Origin: Pararhizobium arenae
Lineage (GTDB): Bacteria; Pseudomonadota; Alphaproteobacteria; Rhizobiales; Rhizobiaceae
NCBI RefSeq assembly: GCF_001931685.1
Contig: NZ_MOOY01000002.1
Span: forward strand, 124,001 to 188,000
Reading direction: 5' to 3'
DNA: 64,000 nt
Position numbers and translations under genes: made by a program. The notes under the pieces were generated by a model. That model saw only the letters and a list, made by a program, of their open reading frames with translations, was not told the origin of the DNA and did not search any database. Positions within the stretch are counted from its first letter, which is position 1. Each line of letters begins with the position of its first letter. This document shows, in pieces, positions 19,601-27,249 of this stretch.

Positions 19601-19772
19601 ATCCGCGGCCCAGAATGCGATTGGCATCGGGGTCATGGGCGGTATGATCTTTGCGACCCTGCTGGGTGTCTTGTTTGTGCCGCTGTTGTTTGTAACGGTC
19701 ACCAGACTGACGCGTTCGCACGCTTCGATCGAAGCGTCGAAGTCTGAAAGAACAATGGTGGCGAAACAATAG
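16608..19772 (+). CDS. RND multidrug efflux pump (AcrB-like, HAE1 family)
   Basis: Proton-driven inner-membrane transporter of 1054 residues, full length for AcrB. Twelve spans with two large periplasmic loops are expected. The N terminus [20 protein letters not shown], the helix-4 motif [20 protein letters not shown] with the proton-relay aspartates, and [14 protein letters not shown] in the second half with the relay lysine are all visible. It overlaps the adaptor stop as ATGA. It probably exports drugs, dyes or plant phenolics under control of the divergent TetR regulator. Confidence 0.93.
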   Translation: [1054 protein letters not shown]

Positions 19773-19903
19773 CTGATGTTGAGGGACGCTGAACGTTGAT
19801 GCGTGATTTGCGCCGAGCCATGACCACCTTCTCCGCAGATGAAAGAGCGTCTCACCGCCTGAAACGCTGAACGGCGCACCTTTCCTCCGGTGATGCGAAT
19901 GCC

Positions 19904-20140
19904 CTATGCGGCGATGTCCGCGATCTCGCCGAACTGGCAAAGTATCTTCGGTTCCGTCATGTCGCCGCTCTCATCATCGACCATAACCGAATAGGCCGCG
20001 ACGCCTGTGTGCCGAGCCGCCATGGCGGTTGCGATTTTCTCTGCGCTTGCAGCGCTGGAGGCTTGCCGCATTTCCCCCGGCGCGATGCCACCGCGGACCT
20101 TCTTGAACTGAAGGATGATGAATTTTTGCGCCGTCGCCAT
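19904..20140 (-). CDS. conserved small protein of unknown function
   Basis: A 78-residue protein, MATAQKFIILQFKK at its start, then a basic and alanine-rich middle (SAASAEKIATAMAARHTG) and an acidic C-terminal part. I believe I recognise it as a short protein found in rhizobia, but no domain can be named. No signal peptide or membrane span is visible. The ATG at 20140 is preferred over an upstream start at 20179 because GAAGG precedes it. It stands alone between the efflux operon and a gene-poor stretch. Confidence 0.6.
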   Translation of the reverse strand: MATAQKFIILQFKKVRGGIAPGEMRQASSAASAEKIATAMAARHTGVAAYSVMVDDESGDMTEPKILCQFGEIADIAA

Positions 20141-20554
20141 GGATGAATACCTTCCCGATTGTTCTGTAAATGTTCTCATTAGACGTGACCGGAGTCAACC
20201 TTGAAATTGGAATGTTCCATCCAAGTCGAGCGGTGTCGAGCATGGCGTAAGACGCACGGGTGACCGCATCTGCGAAACCCATAGAAACGTGGAGTTATCC
20301 GGACTGTGAAATTATAGGAACTTGAGTATGTGCATACGCCCTCGAATCGGCACCCGCCGTCTGACACCGGTTCGACTTGGTAGCACCCGGTACCCCCGCC
20401 GGAAATCGACCACCCTGCGTCACCCCTGCGCAGGGTGGTTCGTTTTCAATCGTTCGTGAAAGATATTGATGGCTGCGTGCCTGCCGTCAGGTCGGAATGG
20501 CGGTATGATGGAGCGGTAAACTGAAGCTTGTGACCGTCTTCCGAAGGAGACACT
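20141..20554. other. 414-nt gap without a recognised gene, possible small RNA
   Basis: No convincing protein-coding frame is visible here. The stretch contains the strong hairpin at 20410-20446 with a T-rich tail on the plus strand, although no annotated plus-strand gene lies upstream, so a short untranslated transcript ending there is possible. I see no complete tRNA cloverleaf even though GGTTCGACT (20369-20377) resembles a T-loop. Confidence 0.35.
20410..20446 (+). terminator. Rho-independent terminator
   Basis: CCACCCTGCG (20410-20419) and CGCAGGGTGG (20429-20438) form a perfect 10-bp stem, followed by TTCGTTTT. It faces the plus strand and ends about 110 nt before the next gene. Confidence 0.75.
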
Positions 20555-20827
20555 GTGAAAAAGATTGTGTTATTCGCCGGGCTCATTGTCGCGTTCAGCT
20601 CCTGGTCTGCGCACGCGCAGAATCTCGATCCCATTCCGGGCAGCATTACGTACAAGGGACAGCCGAGAACGAAGCTCACCAAGTCGCCGATAGGAAGTAC
20701 GTTCCCGCACTATTTCACCTATCGCGGGGATGATTACGCGGAAACGTATCGTATTCGGCCGGACAGATCGCTTGAAATTATCTCCCGCTACCGCACCGAT
20801 CGCTTTAATTTCAGCGGCAATCGATAG
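20555..20827 (+). CDS. small secreted protein of unknown function
   Basis: A 90-residue precursor with a clear signal peptide (MKKIVLFAGLIVAFSSWSAHA, cleaved after AHA near 21) and a basic, tyrosine-rich mature part of about 69 residues (YFTYRGDDYAETYRIRPDRSLEIISRYR). The start is GTG at 20555 with a CCGAAGGAGA ribosome site immediately upstream. The mature protein probably acts in the periplasm; no family is recognised. It is transcribed alone, toward the minus-strand ATPase gene. Confidence 0.65.
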   Translation: MKKIVLFAGLIVAFSSWSAHAQNLDPIPGSITYKGQPRTKLTKSPIGSTFPHYFTYRGDDYAETYRIRPDRSLEIISRYRTDRFNFSGNR

Positions 20828-20886
20828 GGATTGATCGTCCGGCGCCGGGCGCGAAAGGCTTTGCCATTTCAAACTCGCATGCGCTT

Positions 20887-21651
20887 TCAAATGTCGCCGC
20901 GGAGCGCACGATCCACAAATTCGCTCGGATCGTCTATAAAGTCTCTATAGAGCTTGAAATGCCGTGTTTCGCGCAATTCGGTTTCCACGAAGCTTGCGCC
21001 CCTGATCTCGATCAGCCGAGCGCCTGGAACAGCCATCAGAACAGGCGAATGCGTGGCCATGATGATCTGAGCGCTCGCCGATTCCTGAACGGCGTGAAGA
21101 AGGCGAAGGAGTTCCAGCTGGCGCTTCGGAGAAAGCGCGCTTTCCGGTTCGTCCAGCAAATAGATCCCCTGTCTCGCCATGCGTTCTTCGAAAAACCGCA
21201 CGAAACCTTCGCCATGGCTCCAGGACAAAAAGTCGGGCGGTGCTGCGTTGGCGTCCCGTGCCGCCTCATCAAGGTAGCGCGCGACCGAGAAGAAAGATTC
21301 GGCCCGAAAGAACCAGCCCGTGGTCAACTTGGGCAACCAGGCTGCCCGTAATACGCCGCTAAGAAGGCTGCCGCTGCGATCCACGGCATGGGAATGATCG
21401 ACTGGCCTATAGCCCTTGCCACCTCCGGCCTCGTCATATCCGCATGAGGCGGCCACAGCTTCGATCAGGGTGGATTTCCCGGTTCCGTTCTCACCTACAA
21501 TAATGGTCACCGGCGTCGTGAAGTCGAGCACGAAATCCGTGTCGAGCCAGGGCAGATTGAAGGGATACTGCTCGCTCATAACAGCATCTTGCCGGACCGA
21601 AAGACGCTTCAGATACGGTGCCGGCAGGTTTGTGGATTTGGTTTTTCGCAT
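20887..21651 (-). CDS. orphan AAA/ABC-type ATPase
   Basis: A soluble 254-residue ATPase of the AAA_21/COG3910-like type, with Walker A GENGTGKST (near residue 54), a SHGEGF signature-like block, Walker B IYLLDEPESALSP and a switch histidine in MATHSPVLM. It has no membrane partner or binding protein, so it is not a normal transporter subunit. Similar proteins relate to RecF/SMC-like and OLD-like ATPases and sometimes occur in defence or repair systems, but there is no nuclease or toxin gene beside it here. Function unknown. Confidence 0.8.
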   Translation of the reverse strand: MRKTKSTNLPAPYLKRLSVRQDAVMSEQYPFNLPWLDTDFVLDFTTPVTIIVGENGTGKSTLIEAVAASCGYDEAGGGKGYRPVDHSHAVDRSGSLLSGVLRAAWLPKLTTGWFFRAESFFSVARYLDEAARDANAAPPDFLSWSHGEGFVRFFEERMARQGIYLLDEPESALSPKRQLELLRLLHAVQESASAQIIMATHSPVLMAVPGARLIEIRGASFVETELRETRHFKLYRDFIDDPSEFVDRALRGDI

Positions 21652-21824
21652 CGTCCATAGCCATAAAGACAGTTTTCAAATTCACAGGTTCGGCGTTGGG
21701 GTACAGCCGATATGTGCCGACTTTATGAGGACGATATCCAGCCAGAGACGCCGAAGGCCGAAATCCTCAGGGAACCAACCGTTCCACCCCTGGTTACCCG
21801 GCTGACCGGCAATGGGAGACAGTT

Positions 21825-22601
21825 ATGGCGAAAAAGGTGGCTTTGGTAACGGGAGCGGGCTCGGGCATAGGTCGAGCCGCTGCCGTGGCACTTGCGACGG
21901 AAGGCTATGCTATCGGAGCGCTTGGGCGGTCTGCGGACGAGCTTGGGGAGGTTGCCGGGGAGATAGAAGCGGCCGGAAAAGAGGCGATCGCCCTGGTTGC
22001 CGACATTTCCGACGAGCAGCAGATGCGCGATGCGGTCGATGAACTGATCGGGCGTTTCGGTCGCCTCGATGTCGTGGTGGCAAACGCCGGTATCAACGGC
22101 GTATGGGCGCCCATCGACGATCTGACCCTTGACGAATGGGAGCAGACGATATCGATCAATTTGACCGGAACGTTCCTGACGATCCGTCACTCGGTTCCAC
22201 ACCTGAAGTCGTCCGGCGGCGGCTCGATCATCGTCGTTTCCTCCATCAACGGAACACGGACGTACACAACCCCGGGTGCAACGGCCTATACCGCGACGAA
22301 GGCCGGCCAGGTTGCCATGGTCCAGCAGCTCGCGCTCGAACTGGCCCGTCATAACATCCGCATCAATGCTGTCTGCCCCGGGGAAATCGATACGAATATC
22401 GACTCCAATACGGCGCTGCGAAGCGAAGAGGAAACGGCTATACCTGTCATCTGGCCCGAGGGACAGGTACCCATCACCGGCGGCAAACCCGGGCGCAGCG
22501 AAGATGTCGCAAGCGTGATCGCATTTCTCGCCTCCGACGCGGCACGACACATAACGGGATCGCCTGTCTGGGTCGATGGTGGGCAGGGCCTGCTGCGATG
22601 A
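21825..22601 (+). CDS. SDR family NAD(P)-dependent oxidoreductase
   Basis: A 258-residue classical short-chain dehydrogenase: cofactor motif TGAGSGIG near residues 10-17, NAG near 86-88, catalytic Ser-Tyr-Lys in SSINGTRTY and AYTATKAG, and a C-terminal ITGSPVWVDGGQGL. The enzyme is cytosolic and oxidises or reduces a hydroxyl group. With the SMP-30 lactonase and CUT2 sugar importer next to it, a sugar or polyol dehydrogenase yielding a lactone is likely. Its stop overlaps an ATG that opens the degenerate frame at 22598. Confidence 0.85.
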   Translation: MAKKVALVTGAGSGIGRAAAVALATEGYAIGALGRSADELGEVAGEIEAAGKEAIALVADISDEQQMRDAVDELIGRFGRLDVVVANAGINGVWAPIDDLTLDEWEQTISINLTGTFLTIRHSVPHLKSSGGGSIIVVSSINGTRTYTTPGATAYTATKAGQVAMVQQLALELARHNIRINAVCPGEIDTNIDSNTALRSEEETAIPVIWPEGQVPITGGKPGRSEDVASVIAFLASDAARHITGSPVWVDGGQGLLR

Positions 22602-22804
22602 ACGCAGACATCAGATGGCAACCCTGTGACATGACGTAGCTTAAAGATGACTGGGCCTTCGCAGATAGCGATGCCGTGTAACGCGCGGTATCCGGTTTGA
22701 CACTGAAGGACGGCAAGGTGGTGAGCGGTCCTGCGCCACATCACAATTTTCGATGGACCGTCTCTGTTGGCTATCAGCCGAGGTGTTTATTGCGCATTTG
22801 CTGA
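22598..22804 (+). pseudogene. probable decayed gene coupled to the SDR gene
   Basis: An ATG overlaps the SDR stop as ATGA, as in a coupled operon, and its frame then reads like protein for 68 codons but carries an internal TAG (22637-22639) and TAA (22679-22681) before a TGA at 22802. Stretches such as LKDDWAFADSDAV and RAVSGLTLKDGKVVSGPAP continue in the same frame across both stops, which suggests point-mutation decay of a short gene or the 5-prime end of a longer one. No family is recognised, and the call rests on protein-like composition only. Confidence 0.35.
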
Positions 22805-22888
22805 TCCCAATAATCGGAAAACCCAGGATCCTCTGAAATCTCGGAAGAAACTTGGGTTCCGGTTGAAGCCAAGCTTAAAAATCGCGCA

Positions 22889-23806
22889 TCACCGTGGCCA
22901 GGTTGCGCCGGTCGTTGTCAGGTAAATCGCGTAAAGAGACTGCGTGGCTGTGATGAACAGGCGATTGCGGCGTGGGCCGCCGAATGTGAGATTTGCGACA
23001 GTCTGGGGAACTTTGATCTTGCCCAAAAGGGTGCCGTCCGGGGAAAAGCAGTGCACTCCATCTGCAGCGCTTGACCAGACATTTCCGTGCACGTCAACGC
23101 GGATCCCATCTGGAATACCAGTGTCGATGTCGCAGAAGATACGGTCGCCTGACACTGTTCCGTCACCGCGAATATCGAAGACCCGAATATGGCGCGCGGC
23201 GGTTTCATCGTGGCTTGCGCCGCTGTCTGCCACGTAGAGCTTCGTCTCATCAGGGGAAAAGGCCAGGCCATTGGGCTGTACGAAGTCGCTGACCACGACT
23301 GAAAGGCTGCCAGTGCCGGGATCGAGCCGGAAGACGTTCCGCGTCGGTTGCTCCGGCTCCGACTGGTATCCTTCGTAATCCGAGAGAATGCCGTAAGTCG
23401 GATCGGTGAACCAGATTGTGCCGTCCGAGCGGACAACCACGTCGTTGGGTGAATTGAGCGGTTTTCCCTGGTAGCCATCCGCAAGAACGGTAATTGCGCC
23501 ATCCGTTTCCGTGCGCGTTACCCGTCGTGTGCCGTGTTCACACGAAATCAACCGCCCCTCGCGGTCGCGGGTATTGCCGTTGGTAAAGTTTGACGGGGCG
23601 CGGAAGACAGAGACCCCGCCATCTGGAACCCAACGCAGCATCCGCTGGTTGGGAATGTCGCTCCAGACGAGCTGCTGTGCATCGCTGAACCAAACCGGGC
23701 CTTCGGCCCAGCGACACCCGGTGTAAAGCTCTTCAAGAGCGATACTGCCGATAAACAAAGTCTTGAAGCGTGGGTCATGGACTTCATAGGGCGAATTTTG
23801 GAGCAT
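22889..23806 (-). CDS. SMP-30/gluconolactonase family lactonase
   Basis: A 305-residue six-bladed beta-propeller hydrolase that probably opens a sugar lactone to the aldonic acid. The metal-binding residues expected of the family are in place: Glu35 (WAEGPVWF), Asn121 (SPNDVVV), Asn179 (QPNGLAFS) and Asp233 (IPDGIRVD). There is no signal peptide, so it acts in the cytosol. I chose ATG 23806; the frame stays open upstream in a shadow of the permease gene. It is the last gene of the CUT2 sugar importer operon, 14 nt after the second permease. Confidence 0.9.
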   Translation of the reverse strand: MLQNSPYEVHDPRFKTLFIGSIALEELYTGCRWAEGPVWFSDAQQLVWSDIPNQRMLRWVPDGGVSVFRAPSNFTNGNTRDREGRLISCEHGTRRVTRTETDGAITVLADGYQGKPLNSPNDVVVRSDGTIWFTDPTYGILSDYEGYQSEPEQPTRNVFRLDPGTGSLSVVVSDFVQPNGLAFSPDETKLYVADSGASHDETAARHIRVFDIRGDGTVSGDRIFCDIDTGIPDGIRVDVHGNVWSSAADGVHCFSPDGTLLGKIKVPQTVANLTFGGPRRNRLFITATQSLYAIYLTTTGATWPR

Positions 23807-23820
23807 GGAACTGGACCGGG

Positions 23821-24771
23821 TTATCGTTGATGTGGGTTGCGGCCGCCCGCGACCACGATGACGGCAATAATGATGAGACCGGTCATGATCAGTCTGATGC
23901 CGGCGCCCGCGCCGTAGGTATTCAGCATGGAAACGACCAGAAACATGAACAGTGACGCGCCCCAGATTCCCGGAACGTTGCTGTTGCCGCCGGCAACTGC
24001 CGTGCCACCGATGACGACAACGGCGATCGACATCAGCAGATATTCCGAACCCATGTTGAGTGCGGCGCCGCCGGAGAAACTGGCAAGCAGATAGCCGCAG
24101 ATCGCAGCCAGAACAGAACAGAGGACATAGGTGACAAATCGCGCGCCGTCGACAGGAATGCCTGCCATTCGGGCAGCCCGTATGTTCTGGCCGATCGCCG
24201 AGATCCACCGGCCGTAAACCGTCAGATGAAGCAGGGCAAAGGCACAAACGGACAGCGTTAGCGCAACGAGAGCGACATTCGGGATACCCGCGGTCGTCTC
24301 TGTCGTGAAGCTTGCGAGGGTTTCCGGGGGTTTGATGCGCAAGCCTCGATTGGTCCATATCGCCGTCGATTGGACGATGAAACTCATCGACAGCGTCGCG
24401 ATGATCGGTGGGATCTGCAAAAGTCTGATCAGAGCATAGTTGCCTATGCCGACCGCAACGCCGATCGCGATGGCGATGAAGAGCCCGGGAAGGATCAGCG
24501 AGTCATCGACCTGCATAAATTTCAGCGCAATGGTGCCCGCCAGCGTCATGGTCGCCGGAACGCATAGATCGATATTGCCGGGACCTAGTGTGATCACGAA
24601 CATCTGACCGATGCCGACCAGGATCGAAAAGGCCGCAAACGTCAATGCCGCCTGACTGAGACCGATCGTACTTGCACCGCCAGTGAACAAAATCGTAGCG
24701 CTCCAGACGATGAAGGCCGCGACAAAAGACCAGATCCATGGTTTGCGGGAAAGAAGCACGAGCGGTTTCAT
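23821..24771 (-). CDS. CUT2 sugar ABC transporter permease (RbsC-like), second copy
   Basis: Inner-membrane permease of 316 residues with about 8-10 spans and the RbsC family blocks (GIGQMFVITLGPGNIDLCVPATM near 60-80 and GGTAVAGGNSNVPGIWGA near 255). In CUT2 systems one permease usually works as a homodimer, so two consecutive permease genes here imply a heterodimer. It starts at ATG 24771 in an ATGA overlap with the other permease. Confidence 0.88.
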   Translation of the reverse strand: MKPLVLLSRKPWIWSFVAAFIVWSATILFTGGASTIGLSQAALTFAAFSILVGIGQMFVITLGPGNIDLCVPATMTLAGTIALKFMQVDDSLILPGLFIAIAIGVAVGIGNYALIRLLQIPPIIATLSMSFIVQSTAIWTNRGLRIKPPETLASFTTETTAGIPNVALVALTLSVCAFALLHLTVYGRWISAIGQNIRAARMAGIPVDGARFVTYVLCSVLAAICGYLLASFSGGAALNMGSEYLLMSIAVVVIGGTAVAGGNSNVPGIWGASLFMFLVVSMLNTYGAGAGIRLIMTGLIIIAVIVVAGGRNPHQR

Positions 24772-25715
24772 GGTCGCTTGCCCCGATTTTCGAGGCGATT
24801 GAGAAGCAGACGCAGCGCGAGCACGACGATCAGGATCGCACCCTGCGCGCCAATCTGCCAATCTGGAGAAATGCGTAGGAACGAGAGAAACGAGCCTGCC
24901 AGGGTTAGTGTCAGCGCGCCAATGACCGCCCCGATCGGGGAGACGCGGCCGCCGGTAAACTCCCCGCCGCCGAGCACAACTCCGGCAATCGACAGGAGTG
25001 TGTATCGGAGCGCGATATTGGCGTCTGCAGACGTAGTAAGTCCGACCAAAGAAATTCCCGATAAAATGGCGAAAAATGCGGCCAGAGCATAGGTCGCGGC
25101 GCGTGCTTTCAGAATAGACCAGCCGGCGCGTTCCACCGAGCGGGCATTGCCGCCAACTCCACGCAGGATCACGCCGAAGGAGGAGCGCATGATAAGAAGA
25201 TGCGAGACCACCGCGATAATGGCACAGGCCAGGATCGCCATTGGTACAAAAGGTGGCCGTGAGACCATGACTGCTCGCACCCACCCAGGCGCTTCTCCGC
25301 CCGGCGCAGGCAGGATGAGAACCGCAAGACCGCCCCAGACGAAGCTCATGCCGAGCGTGACGACAATGGAGGGAAGATTGCGGACATGGATCAGCACACC
25401 GAGCACAGCGTAAGTGGCTATGGCCGCTGCCAGCATGAGGACGCCAATCAACGGGGTGGCTTGCAGGAAGGTGGCTGTAATGCAGGCGACGAAGCTGACG
25501 AAGGTACCCATCGAAAGATCCAGATCGTTGACCGTCATGATCAGCATCTGAGCGATGGTTGCGAGCGCGATCGGAACGGCCAGATTGAACAGGAGATTAA
25601 GCCCTACGTAACTCATGGCCCGCGGCTGCAGGTAGAAGACGGAGATCAAAAGAATGGTTAGCGACAGGGCAGGTATCAAAAGCCGGACGGTATCGGAGGA
25701 CAGAATTTTTTTCAT
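24768..25715 (-). CDS. CUT2 sugar ABC transporter permease (RbsC-like), first copy
   Basis: Inner-membrane permease of 315 residues with RbsC-type blocks (IAQMLIMTVNDLDLSMGTFVSF near 50-70, GGEFTGGRVSPIGAVIGA near 255). It is coupled by ATGA overlaps to both the ATPase gene before it and the second permease after it. The VNDLDLSMG motif replaces the usual GGIDLSVG. Confidence 0.88.
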   Translation of the reverse strand: MKKILSSDTVRLLIPALSLTILLISVFYLQPRAMSYVGLNLLFNLAVPIALATIAQMLIMTVNDLDLSMGTFVSFVACITATFLQATPLIGVLMLAAAIATYAVLGVLIHVRNLPSIVVTLGMSFVWGGLAVLILPAPGGEAPGWVRAVMVSRPPFVPMAILACAIIAVVSHLLIMRSSFGVILRGVGGNARSVERAGWSILKARAATYALAAFFAILSGISLVGLTTSADANIALRYTLLSIAGVVLGGGEFTGGRVSPIGAVIGALTLTLAGSFLSFLRISPDWQIGAQGAILIVVLALRLLLNRLENRGKRP

Positions 25716-27178
25716 GCAGCGATGCCCGTAAAGGAGGCGGCGAGGACATTCTTCTCGGTCACGGCGTCTCCTTTCAGTTCGGCAACGATCACGCCGTTGT
25801 TGAAGACATAGACCCGATCGCAAAGGCATACTTCATCCATTTCGGTCGAGTACCAAACGAATGCCCGGCCTTTATCGGCCTCGGCCCGCAGGATTGCGTA
25901 GACCTCCTGCTTCGTGCCGATATCGACGCCACGCATGGGATCATCCATCAGTACGGCAGGCGCCGGCGTCGCAAGCGCACGGGCAAACAACACCTTCTGT
26001 TGATTGCCGCCTGATAAAGACAAGATAGGATTGTCCAAATCCTGTGTCCGGATGTCGATACGCTCTTTCCATGCGTGACCGAGATCGGCCTCGGCGGTCT
26101 CGTTGACGATGCCTTTCCGGGACAGCCCAGCCAGATCCGCGATCGTCAAGTTCTTCAGAATGTTCCAAAGCGGGAAAACGCCGTTCAGCGTGCGATCTCC
26201 GGCGACAAACGCGACCTCAGCCTCGCGCCTGCGCAACCAGTTGCTTGTGTGCCCCAGATAAAGATCAATGAGCATGTCGGTTTGGCCGTGCCCACCCAGG
26301 CCTGCCAAACCGACGATTTCACCGGGGAATACCTCGAAGGGGAGACCCTTGCCGTGAAGTGACGGTCGTGACAATAGCGGTGTGCGGCCTGCCGCGCCCT
26401 CGGCACGTTTCTCCCGATCGTGGCCCTTGACGACGCTGCCCATGGCCGCAACCAGACTGTGTTCATCGAACTCGACAGCCGGTCGCTCGGTCACCACTTT
26501 GCCGTCCTTCATCACGACTATACGGTCGGAGGTCGATAGTATTTCGCTGAGAATATGAGAAATGAAGATCACCGATCCGCCGGCAGTGACGAAGCTGCGG
26601 ACATAGCCCAGCAACTGCGTCGCAAGAGTGGCATCGAGTGACGACGTGGGTTCATCGAGAATAACGAGTTTGACCGGCTGCGCGACCTGCGAGAAAGCTG
26701 TGGCTATCTCCACCATCTGGCGCTGGGCGATGGAAAGATCACTGACGGTGTCGGTGGGGTCTATACCGTGACCGGGGAATATCTCATCGAGTTTGCTACC
26801 GATGATACGCGCTGCGCGGCGGCGCCAGCCCCAGCCTTTGAGCGTGCCGTGCATGATCCGGGTGTTTTCGATAACGGTGAGGTTCGGGCACAGCGACAAC
26901 TCCTGGAAAACGCAACGCACCCCGTTGGCGCGGGCTGCGGCGATCCCATAACGTGGCACGCGCTCTCCCGCGCATGCGATCGTTCCCTCTTGGGGAGACA
27001 ATGCACCATTGATGATGTTGACGACGGTCGATTTTCCGGCGCCATTGTGTCCGACAAGGCCAACGCATTCGCCGGGCACGATTCTCAGGGTTACGCCGTC
27101 AAGCGCTTTCACCGCGCCAAAGCTGATTTTGACATCCGCAACCTCAATGACCGCGTGCGGCAGCGGAGCTGTCGTCAT
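25712..27178 (-). CDS. CUT2 sugar ABC transporter ATPase with two nucleotide-binding domains (RbsA-like)
   Basis: A 488-residue fusion of two ATPase domains. The first has Walker A GHNGAGKST, a weak signature (LSIAQRQMV) and Walker B LVILDEPTSSLD. The second has a degenerate P-loop (GLGGHGQTD), a good signature LSGGNQQKV and Walker B AVLMDDPMRGVD, the usual RbsA/MglA asymmetry. It energises sugar import together with the two permeases. It starts 71 nt after the binding protein gene, behind an intercistronic hairpin. Confidence 0.9.
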   Translation of the reverse strand: MTTAPLPHAVIEVADVKISFGAVKALDGVTLRIVPGECVGLVGHNGAGKSTVVNIINGALSPQEGTIACAGERVPRYGIAAARANGVRCVFQELSLCPNLTVIENTRIMHGTLKGWGWRRRAARIIGSKLDEIFPGHGIDPTDTVSDLSIAQRQMVEIATAFSQVAQPVKLVILDEPTSSLDATLATQLLGYVRSFVTAGGSVIFISHILSEILSTSDRIVVMKDGKVVTERPAVEFDEHSLVAAMGSVVKGHDREKRAEGAAGRTPLLSRPSLHGKGLPFEVFPGEIVGLAGLGGHGQTDMLIDLYLGHTSNWLRRREAEVAFVAGDRTLNGVFPLWNILKNLTIADLAGLSRKGIVNETAEADLGHAWKERIDIRTQDLDNPILSLSGGNQQKVLFARALATPAPAVLMDDPMRGVDIGTKQEVYAILRAEADKGRAFVWYSTEMDEVCLCDRVYVFNNGVIVAELKGDAVTEKNVLAASFTGIAA

Positions 27179-27203
27179 CGTCTACATTTCCTGAAAAAGA
27201 ACA

Positions 27204-27233
27204 GTTCTGACCGGTTGGTGGCCCGGCCAGAAC
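27204..27233 (-). repeat. intercistronic hairpin after the sugar-binding protein gene
   Basis: GTTCTGACCGG (27204-27214) pairs with CCGGCCAGAAC (27223-27233) over an 8-nt loop, with one wobble or mismatch. It lies in the 71-nt gap between the CUT2 binding protein and ATPase genes and probably protects the upstream message. Confidence 0.55.
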
Positions 27234-27249
27234 CTTAGGTGGAGGATGT

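Noticed and set aside
17253-19940. 895-codon open frame on the minus strand over the RND pump gene
   Set aside because: It is antisense to a clear full-length pump gene, its product is rich in arginine, histidine and glycine with no domain, and no ribosome site precedes it. High-GC coding DNA often leaves the opposite frame open.
20369-20377. GGTTCGACT, resembling a tRNA T-loop
   Set aside because: No acceptor or anticodon stem can be built around it, so no tRNA is supported.
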